Assembly (NCBI GenBank): GCA_016933295.1
Contig: JAFGBG010000078.1
Coordinates: 1 to 50,860 of the forward strand
DNA from: Sedimentisphaerales bacterium
GTDB lineage: Bacteria > Planctomycetota > Phycisphaerae > Sedimentisphaerales > Anaerobacaceae
DNA: 50,860 bases
Reading direction: 5' to 3'
Shown here: positions 25,727 through 34,716 of the stretch, in pieces
How the letters are laid out: each line of letters begins with the position of its first letter
Numbering within the stretch: position 1 is the stretch's first letter
The notes under the pieces: model-generated
What the model saw: the letters and a program-made list of their open reading frames with translations, nothing else
The model's database searches: none
What the model was told of the DNA's origin: nothing
Program-made: the position numbers and the translations under genes

Positions 25727-28618
25727 TTATTTAGCTGTTGGGATATTAGTCAGGAAGGCGGCTAAAATTTTGATCGGATGGCGGACGGTGCAGTCGCTGA
25801 TGTGCTCGATTTGCATTTTGCAGGCGGCACATTCGGTCAGGACGTTCTTTACGGGCGATTTCTCCAATGCCTCTTTCAGGCCGGAAGCAATCTGAGAGGA
25901 AAGCTGGCGATTTTTCTTCTGCATTCCGAACGTCCCGGCCAGGCCGCAGCAGCCGGCCTTGAGGTCCGTGACTTTTACGCCGCAAAGCTCCTGCAGCAAC
26001 TTTGTACTTGCCGTCCCGTCACCGACGGCACATAAATGGCAGGGCAGGTGATAAACAAATTCGTCTCTCGTCTCTCGTGACACGTCGCTCGTCGGTTGTT
26101 TTAGCTTGCCTTGATTGTGAAGGTCGAGCAGATAGTTCATCAGCTCGAACGTATTTTCGCTGACGAGTTTGGCGTCTTCACCGGCAACGAAATGGCGAAG
26201 CTCGTCTCTCAAACACAGTGCGGCACTCGGCTCGGAGCAAACGATTTTGTAGCCGTCACGCACGGCGTTTGCCAGATGTTTTACGTTGAAAGATAAATCC
26301 CGCCGAGCCCGCTTGAGATTGCCGTAAACAATCGCCGGCAGTGGGGCGGGCAACTGCTTCGGCAGAATTACTTCGATACCGTTGGCTCTTAAGACATCGA
26401 GCACGGCGAAACCTAATTCGTGGTCGTTATAGTTAGCATATGTATCCACGAAATAGGTTACTTTATCGATGGGCTTTTCTATCGGGGCGCTTGACGCCAA
26501 ATATTTACGTCCGGCTTTGAGGAACGAGCCGCGTTTGAACTTCGGCATTTTCCTTTGCCTGTCGAGACCGGCGGATTTTTCGAGGAGCCAGGCAAAGAAA
26601 GGCAGCCGCATGAAAAGATTCGAGACCGGCGAAAAAATGCCGCCCAGCATGCTCAGGTATCGGTTGTTGCTCAGTGCGCGTTCGGGCAGGCGAAGACCTC
26701 GTCGCCTGACATAGCGTGTCCTTGCCGCGGCCATCAGTTTGGAAATATCGACACCCGAGGGACATTGCAGACTGCAAGCCTTGCAGTTCACGCATAAATC
26801 CAGGAACTTCCTGAACTGCGCAGAATCGAACTGGTTATCGTCAAGTTGACCGGTGGCCCAGAATTGGAGGATATTAGCTTTTGCACGCGAGCTTGCCAGT
26901 TCTTCTCCCATCGCTCGAAACACGGGGCACATCCGCAGGTCGGATTCCCTGCTCAGGCAGAGTCCGCATCCGTAGCATTGCTCGATTTCCAGCTCGAGCT
27001 CGTCCTTATCGAAGAACAAATCGCTTTTTGCCCGTTCCGGCAGAACTTTGTTTTGCCGCCGCAGGTTTTTCAGCATTATGTCCGGGTCATCGTTCAAGAT
27101 TTTGCCGGGATTGAGCAGATTTTTCGGATCGAATATTTTTTTGATTTTGCAAAGCAGCTCGTAATATTTATCGCCGTACTGGCGCCGGATAAATGCCGCT
27201 CTCGCGAGGCCGTCGGCGTGCTCGCCGCTGATTGAGCCGCCCAGTGACATGGCGAGCGAAAAAACATCTATGGCAATCGCCTGCATTTTTTGACGTTCGG
27301 CAGGCTCGCTTAAATCCAGGAAGGGACGCACGTGCAGCTCACTGTCACCGGCATGGCCGAAAAAGGACATCTTAAAATCGTAACGCCGGCCGATTTCCTG
27401 CAGGCCTTCGATGTACCTGCCGAGCTGCTTGTGATCGACGGAAATATCTTCCATAAATTCCGCCGGGTGTTGTCTGCGTTTTTTCCTGTACAGCAGCGGC
27501 CCTGCGTCCTTGCGTGACTTCCACAAACGCGCCTGTTTGGCCGGGTCGAAGAAGGTTGTCCGTCGGCTTGCCAATTTTCCGACGGCAAGGTCTGTTTTTT
27601 CTATCTTTTCTTTGACCTGTTGCGGCGATTGGCCGGTATGCTCGACAAGAAGAACCGCGGTGGCTCCGGACGGAAGGATGTCCCTGTATTCCGGCAAAGC
27701 TTCGAAGGCCAGGTCGATTAAGGTTTTATCCATCAGCTCGCACGCCGATGCGCCGCTTTCGACGATAACCGGCACTGCTTGTGCCATTTTGTCTAAAGAA
27801 TCGAATTCGAGTTGGAGCAGTGCTTTTGCCTCCGGGACCGGAACTGTCCTGAGTGTGAGCTGTGTGAAAATCGCCAGAGTCCCTTCGGAACCTGCCAGCA
27901 GCCGGGCAAGATCTATTTTGCCGTCGCGGCAAATTCCGGCTATTGAGTAGCCGCTGCGATTCCGGCGGGATTTCGGTTGTGCGCCGGCAATCACTTCCTG
28001 ATTGGCCGAAAGCACGGCGAGGCATTCTTCGGCAATATGTTTTACGGCGTCGTCGGGGGAGTGTTTCGTGTCGTAGTCGTTTTTGAATTCGCAGATGCTG
28101 CCGTCGGCGGTGACCGCCGTAATACTTTCCACATAGTCGCCGATGTAGCCGTACTGGAGCCAATGGGCGCCGGTTGAATTATTGGCGAGGCAGGCCCCGA
28201 CGACTGCACGGTTGGCGCTGGACGGGTCGGGTCCGATTTTTCTGCCGTAACCGGCGAGATACTTGTTCAAATCGTCCAGCACAACACCCGGCTCGCAAAC
28301 GACCGTTTGCCCCTCGTCCTGTGTGCCGAGAATCCTGTTCATGTAGCGTGTCATATCAAGAACTATGCCGCTGCCGAGCGACTCGCCCGCCAGGCCGCTT
28401 CCGGCGCCGCGCGCGACGACTGGTATATTCTTCGAGCCGGCGTAATTTACAACTGCGGCTATATCATTTGCGTCTCGCGGCATGACAACACATTGCGGCA
28501 CGATGCGATAAATACTCGCGTCGGTGCTGTAGGCGGCCCTGTGTAAAATATCTGCAAAGACATCGCCGCGGATTATTTGAGATAATTCTGAAGCAATTTG
28601 TTCGGCGGCATTATTCAT
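25727..28618 (-). CDS. FAD-linked oxidoreductase fused to an Fe-S / CCG-domain reductase (D-lactate/2-hydroxyacid dehydrogenase-like)
   Basis: A 963-residue fusion of the GlcD/Dld type with a GlpC/LutA-like part, comparable in layout to YdiJ. Residues about 38-215 are the FAD-binding PCMH domain (PVVARGAGSGLAGESLGSGI); about 250-510 the FAD-oxidase C domain (FFGHAGDSELHVRP; GSISGEHADG). Two 4Fe-4S motifs follow, CYGCGLCLSRESDLRMCP (about 548) and CVNCKACSLQCPSG (about 610). The C-terminal CCG-type region ends with CHLCA, CCGLAGTFG and CAACKMQ. It should oxidise a 2-hydroxy acid such as D-lactate or glycolate and pass electrons to the membrane; substrate unproven. A 7-bp array is inserted in frame near residue 843 (TSDVSRETRDEF). 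No clear SD; it follows mlaF by 67 bp. Confidence 0.9.
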   Translation of the reverse strand: MNNAAEQIASELSQIIRGDVFADILHRAAYSTDASIYRIVPQCVVMPRDANDIAAVVNYAGSKNIPVVARGAGSGLAGESLGSGIVLDMTRYMNRILGTQDEGQTVVCEPGVVLDDLNKYLAGYGRKIGPDPSSANRAVVGACLANNSTGAHWLQYGYIGDYVESITAVTADGSICEFKNDYDTKHSPDDAVKHIAEECLAVLSANQEVIAGAQPKSRRNRSGYSIAGICRDGKIDLARLLAGSEGTLAIFTQLTLRTVPVPEAKALLQLEFDSLDKMAQAVPVIVESGASACELMDKTLIDLAFEALPEYRDILPSGATAVLLVEHTGQSPQQVKEKIEKTDLAVGKLASRRTTFFDPAKQARLWKSRKDAGPLLYRKKRRQHPAEFMEDISVDHKQLGRYIEGLQEIGRRYDFKMSFFGHAGDSELHVRPFLDLSEPAERQKMQAIAIDVFSLAMSLGGSISGEHADGLARAAFIRRQYGDKYYELLCKIKKIFDPKNLLNPGKILNDDPDIMLKNLRRQNKVLPERAKSDLFFDKDELELEIEQCYGCGLCLSRESDLRMCPVFRAMGEELASSRAKANILQFWATGQLDDNQFDSAQFRKFLDLCVNCKACSLQCPSGVDISKLMAAARTRYVRRRGLRLPERALSNNRYLSMLGGIFSPVSNLFMRLPFFAWLLEKSAGLDRQRKMPKFKRGSFLKAGRKYLASSAPIEKPIDKVTYFVDTYANYNDHELGFAVLDVLRANGIEVILPKQLPAPLPAIVYGNLKRARRDLSFNVKHLANAVRDGYKIVCSEPSAALCLRDELRHFVAGEDAKLVSENTFELMNYLLDLHNQGKLKQPTSDVSRETRDEFVYHLPCHLCAVGDGTASTKLLQELCGVKVTDLKAGCCGLAGTFGMQKKNRQLSSQIASGLKEALEKSPVKNVLTECAACKMQIEHISDCTVRHPIKILAAFLTNIPTAK
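26060..26094 (-). repeat. 7-bp array E inside the oxidoreductase coding region
   Basis: Five 7-mers in register on the plus strand, type CTCGTNN (TTCGTCT, CTCGTCT, CTCGTGA, CACGTCG, CTCGTCG). They are translated on the minus strand as about 12 polar residues within the linker between LHNQGKLK and VYHLPCH. The word is the same as in array D at 46301, 20 kb away. Confidence 0.75.
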
Positions 28619-28685
28619 TGTTATATGGGCTTTTTATTATTTCACATCTACTCTAGTTTTACGGCGGGAATGAATTTTACATCTA

Positions 28686-29582
28686 TTACTCAAAATCGCG
28701 TGGCAGGAACTGGGCCTGAGCCATTGAACCGCTCATCCTCAGGACGGCAAGGTCGTCTTCGCTAACCTGTCCGTTGATGAACTGTTGAACAACCGGATGT
28801 GGGTGATTGCGAATATGTTCGGCGTTGCCGTCGGCGATAACTTTGCCGTTGTGCAGCATAATAATGCGGTCTCCGACCTTGTAGGCGCTGGCCATGTTAT
28901 GCGTAACAACAACTGAAGTGACGCTAAGCTCTCTTTGCAGCTTTAGAATAAGCTCGTTGATAATGTCCGAACGGATAGGGTCCAGGCCGGTTGTCGGCTC
29001 GTCATACAGAATGATCTCCGGATTCAGGGCGATGGCTCTTGCCAAAGCGACACGTTTACGCTGGCCGCCGGAAAGGTCCGCCGGGTAGTAGTTTTGGAAA
29101 CCGTCGAGACCGACCATGGCGAGTTTGGATTTGACAAGCTCTTCGACCTGTCTCCAGTCGGTTATCTTAAAGTGCTGCCGTATCGGAAATATTATGTTCT
29201 CGCTGACGCTGAGACTGTCAAAAAGCGCCCCGCCCTGGAAAAGGAAACCATAATGGGTGCGTATCTTATTCAAGTCGTTCTCTTCGAGATTATCGATTCT
29301 CTTATTGTCGTAATAAACCTCCCCGAAGGTGGGCCTTAACAACGCTATCAGGTGCTTGATGAATACTGTTTTGCCGCAGCCGCTCGGCCCTATCACGACC
29401 GTGGTTTTACCTTTTTCTATAGACAGGGAAATATTATCCAGCACAAGCTTGGGACCGAACTTTTTAGTAAGGCCCCTGACTTCGAGAGCTCCGTTATGGT
29501 TTGCTTGACTCGTTTTATTTTTGCCGTTTTGCTCTTTCATTTTCCGTTCTAATCCGATGGACCTTACATGAAATATCAGCAT
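28686..29582 (-). CDS. ABC transporter ATPase, MlaF type
   Basis: An ATP-binding subunit of the Mla/MCE lipid-transport family (MlaF/Ttg2A), which with MlaE moves phospholipid or related hydrophobic compounds across the inner membrane. Walker A is GPSGCGKT, the signature LSGGQRKR, and Walker B IILYDEPTTGLDP with the H-switch VVTHNM. The C-terminus extends past the ATPase core (QFINGQVSEDDLAVLRMSG), common in MlaF. The ORF-track start at 29594 is a TTG. ATG codons at 29582 and 29540 are alternatives, and neither SD is decisive; the core begins near residue 30. It starts within 20 bp of the mlaE stop, so the two are co-transcribed. No MCE-domain (MlaD) gene is next to them in this window. Confidence 0.88.
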   Translation of the reverse strand: MLIFHVRSIGLERKMKEQNGKNKTSQANHNGALEVRGLTKKFGPKLVLDNISLSIEKGKTTVVIGPSGCGKTVFIKHLIALLRPTFGEVYYDNKRIDNLEENDLNKIRTHYGFLFQGGALFDSLSVSENIIFPIRQHFKITDWRQVEELVKSKLAMVGLDGFQNYYPADLSGGQRKRVALARAIALNPEIILYDEPTTGLDPIRSDIINELILKLQRELSVTSVVVTHNMASAYKVGDRIIMLHNGKVIADGNAEHIRNHPHPVVQQFINGQVSEDDLAVLRMSGSMAQAQFLPRDFE

Positions 29583-29600
29583 CCGATTATCCAACCGGGT

Positions 29601-30410
29601 TCACACTAAGCTTCTGATCGGCCAGAATGTATTGTAAATCGATTTGAATGTAATCGCCAACGCAAAATCCAAAGCCAGGATTGAAATAAAACTTGCCACG
29701 AACGCTTCCGTGCACGCCTGTCCGACCCCTTGCGCTCCTTCTTTGCAGGTGAAACCTTTATAACAACTGATTGCCGCGATAGCTACACCGAAGAAAAATC
29801 CCTTAATGATTCCGATAGATACGTCCCACAATTCCACACCTGAAGCGCTAAAGCTCCAGTACGCCCGGCTGTTAATACCCAATTGGATAACGCTGACGAA
29901 ATACCCGCCGATGATTCCCATTAAGACCGCGAAAATAATCAGGAACGGCGTAAGCAGCAGGCAGGCGAGAATCCTCGGGGCGACCAGATAACGAATCGGG
30001 TCTGTTCCCATGCTCCTGACAGCATCGATTTGCTCGGTGACATTCATGGTTCCCAGTTCGGCGGTCAAAGCCCCTCCGACGCGGCCGGCCAGCATTACGG
30101 CGGCAAGCACCGGCCCTAATTCTTTTACAACCGAGATATTAATCAAAACCCCCAAATGCTCTTCCAGTCCCATACCGGCAAGCTGGTCGTATGCCTGGAC
30201 CGCCAGTGTCATTCCGACAAAGGCTCCTGTTATCATAACAACAGGAACACTTTGGACGCCGATGATGTACATTTGCGTCCATATTAAAGGATATGAGAGT
30301 CTGTTAAAGCAGCTTCTTAACGATACTTTTATCGATTGCCAGAGAAATCTGCCGTAACGTCCTATATTGTTTATCCCGTTTATTGTTTTGGCTCCCACCA
30401 AATCAATCAT
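29601..30410 (-). CDS. ABC transporter permease, MlaE type
   Basis: A 269-residue permease of the MlaE/YrbE family. After an N-terminal amphipathic stretch there are five or six hydrophobic helices and the family signatures VPVVMITGAFVGMTLAVQ, LGPVLAAVMLAGRVGGALTAELGTM and EQIDAVRSMGTDP, the cytoplasmic coupling region that meets MlaF. It forms the membrane part of an MCE-type lipid transporter in the inner membrane. The ORF-track start at 30482 is a TTG within a 7-bp repeat array. The ATG at 30410, with GGAG about 9 nt upstream, is the natural start (MIDLVGAK). It is the first gene of the mlaE-mlaF-oxidoreductase run, divergent from the signalling cluster. Confidence 0.9.
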   Translation of the reverse strand: MIDLVGAKTINGINNIGRYGRFLWQSIKVSLRSCFNRLSYPLIWTQMYIIGVQSVPVVMITGAFVGMTLAVQAYDQLAGMGLEEHLGVLINISVVKELGPVLAAVMLAGRVGGALTAELGTMNVTEQIDAVRSMGTDPIRYLVAPRILACLLLTPFLIIFAVLMGIIGGYFVSVIQLGINSRAYWSFSASGVELWDVSIGIIKGFFFGVAIAAISCYKGFTCKEGAQGVGQACTEAFVASFISILALDFALAITFKSIYNTFWPIRSLV

Positions 30411-30741
30411 GATTCCTGCTCCTAAAAGAATCCCAGGCTGCAATCTAATACGTAATATCAATAGTAAAAGGTTAATATCCAATAGTCAATGGTCAATAAT
30501 TTATCAAAACTCTCATTTACGGCAAAGGATTGAATATTCCCAAAAAGTAAAATTGCCTTAAAAAAAGCTATTTCTTATAAATCCCTCATCAGGACATGTC
30601 GATAATCTCGCTTGTTTGGATGCGACTTTGAATGTGTGTTTATAGGACATTGCGAATTGCGGATCAAAACATATTTGCAGATGATTGGTTTGTTCGCGAA
30701 TTTTGTGGGATATCCACAGAAACCCGGTAAAGGAGAATCGC
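30411..30741. other. 331-bp divergent intergenic region
   Basis: It separates the minus-strand mlaE run from the plus-strand signalling cluster. It contains the 7-bp array at 30445-30500 and a weak promoter-like pair for the plus strand (TTGGAT 30616-30621, TTTATA 30639-30644, 17-nt spacing). Nothing else was recognised. Confidence 0.5.
30445..30500 (+). repeat. 7-bp array G upstream of mlaE
   Basis: Eight 7-mers in register of the type CAATNNT (CAATAGT, TAATATC, CAATAGT, CAATGGT, CAATAAT; the first two are CTAATAC and GTAATAT). It lies 35-90 bp upstream of the chosen mlaE start, so it may sit in the promoter or leader of that operon. Confidence 0.75.
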
Positions 30742-30912
30742 ATGAGTGAATGGGTCCCTGTCGCGGTAATTGAGAAAGATACAAGGATAAAAAACATACC
30801 GATTTTTGTATTAGCCGGTAAAGGAATTACAGACGATTCGAGTCGGGCCTTTGAGGTAGAGACCGGAGGTTATATCGGAAGAGCTTCCGACCTTGGAAGT
30901 CAGGATAAATAA
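30742..30912 (+). CDS. Small unknown protein (56 aa) ahead of the signalling cluster
   Basis: The product is short, soluble and of mixed charge (MSEWVPVAVIEKDTRIKN..., ending ASDLGSQDK), with no signal, membrane span or recognised domain. The ORF-track start at 30685 is set aside because the ATG at 30742 has GGAG 7 nt upstream, a strong ribosome-binding site. It precedes the first sensor kinase by 104 bp on the same strand, so it may belong to that transcript. Support is the SD and position only. Confidence 0.5.
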   Translation: MSEWVPVAVIEKDTRIKNIPIFVLAGKGITDDSSRAFEVETGGYIGRASDLGSQDK

Positions 30913-31016
30913 TCAACGACAAATGGGAAAAATACGGAAACAATTTGAACATCTAATTGTGCCGGACTGCAAAAGAGCAGGAATAAAAAATTACCTAAAT
31001 ACAGAGAAAACAGAAA

Positions 31017-32966
31017 ATGGATATAAACAAAACAATTAAAAGATCCGCTTCGGCGGCGGTATTTGTTGTGGTAGTCATTGGAGTTTTCTGGATAACACAG
31101 GAAAAGTTCACAAATAACATAATGTACTGCACGCTTATATCGATCATAGTCGCAGTTGCTCTGACATATTTCCAAAGCAAATTTATTGCAGATGCATTGG
31201 CGCAATCGGAATACATAAAGAGCACAAAGCTCGAAGCCAAAGGGCTGCGCGCGCACCACAAACGACTTGAAGAAAAAGTCCAAAAGCTTACTGCGGAATT
31301 AGACAGGGCCAACGCAAAACTTAAAGCGGAAATTGCAGATAAACCCGTTGACCAGAGACATCTTCAGCAAAGGCTTAAGAATCTCAACTGCTTGTACGCA
31401 TTGTCCAAGATCGTCAATCGTCAGGAAATACCGCTGGAAAAGATATTTCAAGAGACGGTTTATTTGATTCGTGAGGCGTATCGGTATCCGGAAAATACGT
31501 GCGTGCGGCTGAATTTTGACGGCGTGCGTTACAAAACGGATGATTTTGAAAAAAGCGAGCTGAGTCAGCAGACGCAGATTAAAGCCCACGATGAAAATGT
31601 CGGTGTCATCGAGGTTTATTGTCTCGGGGACAAATTTGAAAATGAAGAAAATCCTTTCCTCGAGGAGGAAAATGACCTGTTGAGCGCGGTAGCCGAATGG
31701 CTCGGCAGTATCGCGGAGCGCAAGAAAGCCGAAGAAAAAATGCGGTTATTCAGAAACCTTATAGAGCGTTCTAACGACTGCATTTTTGCCGTAGAGCCTA
31801 AATGGGGCCGGTTTCTGGATGTAAACAACAGGGCATGTGACAGTCTCGGATACACACAGAAGGAATTTCTCGAGACAATCACAATGAAAAATATAGAAGA
31901 GTCCATACCTGACGATTCGGCCTGGAGGAAACAAATACAGGAACTCCGGGAAAAAGGCGATATTGTAAAAGAGGGATTGTACATACGCAGGAACGGCACG
32001 AAATTCTTCGTGGAAACAAGTCTGAAACTGGTGAATCAGGATAAGCAGGAATATATTATAGCGATTGCACGTGATATTACCGAGCGCAAGCGAGCGGAGG
32101 CCAAACTAAAAACCGCTCAGGAGAAGCTGCTTGAGACAGCTCGCCAGGTGGGTATGGCCGAGGTTGCTACGGGTGTGCTGCACAATGTCGGTAACGTGCT
32201 AAATAGTGTCAGTGTTACAGCCGAATCGATTCAGAAAAGGATAAGAGGTTCGAAAATTTCTTATCTCGGTGACGCGGTGAACCTGCTCGAAGAGCACTCG
32301 AATGATTTAGGTACCTTCATGGCAAATGAGGAGCGAGGTAAGAAACTGCCTGCTTTTCTTGCCAATCTCTCAAATGAGCTGATCGGCGAGCAGCAGCGGT
32401 GTCTCGAATCGCTGGAAGCTCTGACCAAACACGTCCAGCATATGGCCGACATAATCCAGCTTCAACAATCATACAGCAAAACCAAAGGTCTGATCGAGCC
32501 GACCTCCATAGCAGAACTTATCGAAGATGCGATCCAGATAAACGCCGAATCTCTGTCCAGAAATAAAGTTGAAGTCCGGCGTGAAATTGTGAAACTACCG
32601 GCCGTTTTACTCGATCGCCATAAGGTTCTCCAGATTCTGACAAACCTTATCAGCAATGCGATTTATGCGCTTTCCGTTAGTCAAAACGAAAAGAAAATCT
32701 TGACAATACGCGTAAAGGAACCAGATAAGGGTCGTATCGAAATCAACGTTTTGGATAACGGTATTGGTATTTCCAAAGAAAACATGACGCGAATATTCGA
32801 ACATGGATTCACAACAAAAAAGAAAGGACACGGATTCGGACTACACAGTACGGCCCTGTCGGTAAACGAACTGAACGGTTCAATAAAAGCATATAGTGAC
32901 GGAATCGGGCAGGGCGCGATGTTCGCAGTTATATTACCCTTTAAGACACAGGAGGCTATAGCATGA
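31017..32966 (+). CDS. Membrane sensor histidine kinase (GAF-like, PAS, HNVGN-type H-box)
   Basis: A 649-residue sensor kinase. Two transmembrane helices lie near the N-terminus (about 10-29 and 35-55), then a coiled coil (about 62-120), a GAF-like segment (about 121-238), a PAS domain with PAC tail (about 243-360, ending IARDITERKRAE) and a kinase core. The phospho-acceptor is His about 389 in GVLHNVGNVLNSV, a non-standard H-box. The ATPase domain has an intact N-box (LTNLISNAIYAL), LDNGIGI and KGHGFGLHS. It should phosphorylate one or more of the receivers encoded immediately downstream. The SD is weak (GAGAAAA). Its stop overlaps the next start by 4 bp (ATGA), so translation is coupled. 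Confidence 0.93.
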   Translation: MDINKTIKRSASAAVFVVVVIGVFWITQEKFTNNIMYCTLISIIVAVALTYFQSKFIADALAQSEYIKSTKLEAKGLRAHHKRLEEKVQKLTAELDRANAKLKAEIADKPVDQRHLQQRLKNLNCLYALSKIVNRQEIPLEKIFQETVYLIREAYRYPENTCVRLNFDGVRYKTDDFEKSELSQQTQIKAHDENVGVIEVYCLGDKFENEENPFLEEENDLLSAVAEWLGSIAERKKAEEKMRLFRNLIERSNDCIFAVEPKWGRFLDVNNRACDSLGYTQKEFLETITMKNIEESIPDDSAWRKQIQELREKGDIVKEGLYIRRNGTKFFVETSLKLVNQDKQEYIIAIARDITERKRAEAKLKTAQEKLLETARQVGMAEVATGVLHNVGNVLNSVSVTAESIQKRIRGSKISYLGDAVNLLEEHSNDLGTFMANEERGKKLPAFLANLSNELIGEQQRCLESLEALTKHVQHMADIIQLQQSYSKTKGLIEPTSIAELIEDAIQINAESLSRNKVEVRREIVKLPAVLLDRHKVLQILTNLISNAIYALSVSQNEKKILTIRVKEPDKGRIEINVLDNGIGISKENMTRIFEHGFTTKKKGHGFGLHSTALSVNELNGSIKAYSDGIGQGAMFAVILPFKTQEAIA

Positions 32967-34321
32967 GTGACCTCGAAAAAGAGATAGTTCACCGTATTTT
33001 AATTGTCGATGACAATCCTAATATTCACAAGGATTTCCAGACGATTCTTCTTGAAGAGCACGAGAGCGCGGCTCTTGATTCGCTTAGAGATGAAGTATTC
33101 GGCAATACAAAAACTGAAACACAACCTAAAAATGTCTTCGAGCTTGACTTTGCCTCTCAGGGAAAAGAAGGCTTTGAGAAAGTGCAGCAGGCGTGCTCTG
33201 AGAATCGTCCCTATGAGCTGGCTTTTGTTGATATGCGTATGCCGCCCGGCTGGGATGGTCTTAAAACAATCGAGCATATTTGGCAGGCTGACCCGAAGAT
33301 ACAGGTAGTAATCTGTACGGCGTATTCGGATTATTCCTGGGGAGATATAACCGAAAGACTTGGAAAATCAGATAATCTTCTGATTCTGAAAAAACCGTTC
33401 GACAGCGCCGAAGTGGCACAATTCGCCGCCGCCTTGACGGAAAAGTGGAACTTGGCCAGACAGGCCGCAATTAAAATGGAACAACTGGAGCAGATGGTAA
33501 AAGAGCGAACCGACGAGCTTGCAGAAGTTAATAATCAGCTCAAGCAGGAGATTGCGGAACGGGAACAGGCCGAGATAAGAATGGCCGAATTGCTTAAGAA
33601 AGTGGATAACATTAATACGGAACTGACGGATTTCGCTTCTATTATTTCACATGATTTGAAAGCGCCGCTCCGGGGGATCAAAACTTTGGCCAACTGGATA
33701 TTGGAGGATTGCAGAGACAAGTTCGACGATAAAGCAAATGAGCAGATGAACCTGCTTTTAGGCCGTGTGGATAGGATGTATGGCCTTATTGACGGTGTCC
33801 TTCAGTATTCGAAAGTCGGCCGCGTCGAAGAGGGGCAGGTTGGAGTTGATCTTAATAAGTTTATCCCTGAAATTATTGATATGCTCACTCTGCCGGAACA
33901 CATTGAGGTGACTATCGAAGATGAGCTTCCGGTTATTCAATCTCAGGAGACACACATGATGCAACTGTTCCAGAATCTGTTGGGCAATGCCATAAAATAT
34001 ATGGATAAGCCTCAGGGTCATATCAGAATCGGTTGTATCGAAGAGGACGGCTTCTGGAAATTTAGTGTCACCGATAACGGTCCCGGGATTGAAGAGAAAC
34101 ATTTCGAGAGAATATTCAAGATGTTCCATGTTCTCTCGGTGAAAGAGGACTTCGAAGGTACCGGAGTCGGGCTGACGGTGGCTAAAAAGATTGTGGAATT
34201 GTACGGCGGCAAAATCTGGATCGAATCACAAGTCGGCCAGGGAAGCACGTTCTTTTTTACTTTACCCAAACAGGAACAGGAGATAACAAATGATAAACTC
34301 GAAGTCAATACTGCTTGTTGA
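32963..34321 (+). CDS. Hybrid protein: receiver domain followed by histidine kinase
   Basis: A 452-residue cytoplasmic protein. An N-terminal receiver domain (about 10-165) carries the phospho-acceptor Asp about 90 in LAFVDMRMPPGWDG and Lys in LILKKPF. It has a long insert between its first helix and the Asp strand (DEVFGNTKTETQ...). A coiled coil follows (about 168-212) and then a kinase core with His about 230 in IISHDLKAPL, N-box FQNLLGNAIKYM, DNGPGI and GTGVGLTVAKKIV, all intact. REC-HK order is typical of relay kinases that respond to an upstream kinase. It overlaps the preceding kinase by 4 bp and the following response regulator by 32 bp. Confidence 0.93.
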   Translation: MSDLEKEIVHRILIVDDNPNIHKDFQTILLEEHESAALDSLRDEVFGNTKTETQPKNVFELDFASQGKEGFEKVQQACSENRPYELAFVDMRMPPGWDGLKTIEHIWQADPKIQVVICTAYSDYSWGDITERLGKSDNLLILKKPFDSAEVAQFAAALTEKWNLARQAAIKMEQLEQMVKERTDELAEVNNQLKQEIAEREQAEIRMAELLKKVDNINTELTDFASIISHDLKAPLRGIKTLANWILEDCRDKFDDKANEQMNLLLGRVDRMYGLIDGVLQYSKVGRVEEGQVGVDLNKFIPEIIDMLTLPEHIEVTIEDELPVIQSQETHMMQLFQNLLGNAIKYMDKPQGHIRIGCIEEDGFWKFSVTDNGPGIEEKHFERIFKMFHVLSVKEDFEGTGVGLTVAKKIVELYGGKIWIESQVGQGSTFFFTLPKQEQEITNDKLEVNTAC

Positions 34322-34712
34322 AGATGATGAAATTGACCAGATGACGGTGGAACGGGCACTTACCGACCTGAGTGTAAAGACGCAGCTTGTTCCGACGCGT
34401 AACGGCTCCGAAGCGCTTGAATATCTTCAAAACAGGAACAATAAAAGGCCTTGTCTTATTCTATTGGACTGGAATATGCCGAGAATGAACGGCCAGGAAT
34501 TTCTGACAATAATCAAGTCGGACGAGCAACTGAAAAAAATTCCCGTAGTCATCCATTCCACATCCGGCGCGAGGGAAGATATAAACAAGGGCTTCGAGCT
34601 GGGAGCCGCCGGTTATATGGTCAAATCCAATGATTATGAGAAGTCCAAAAACACAATCAGAGCAATCGGAAGGTATTGGACTCTGTGTGAGCAACCCCCA
34701 AATGGAGAATAA
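34290..34712 (+). CDS. Stand-alone response regulator (Rcp1-like)
   Basis: A 140-residue single receiver domain with acidic pair LVEDDEID, phospho-acceptor Asp about 60 in LILLDWNMPRMNG, switch Ser/Thr in VIHSTSGA and Lys in YMVKS. The sequence belongs to the Rcp1/CheY-like group that often partners bacteriophytochrome-type kinases. There is no output domain, so it should act by protein contact or as a relay intermediate. The gene starts inside the end of the preceding hybrid kinase (32-bp overlap). The next gene starts 4 bp after its stop. Confidence 0.93.
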   Translation: MINSKSILLVEDDEIDQMTVERALTDLSVKTQLVPTRNGSEALEYLQNRNNKRPCLILLDWNMPRMNGQEFLTIIKSDEQLKKIPVVIHSTSGAREDINKGFELGAAGYMVKSNDYEKSKNTIRAIGRYWTLCEQPPNGE

Positions 34713-34716
34713 TTAT

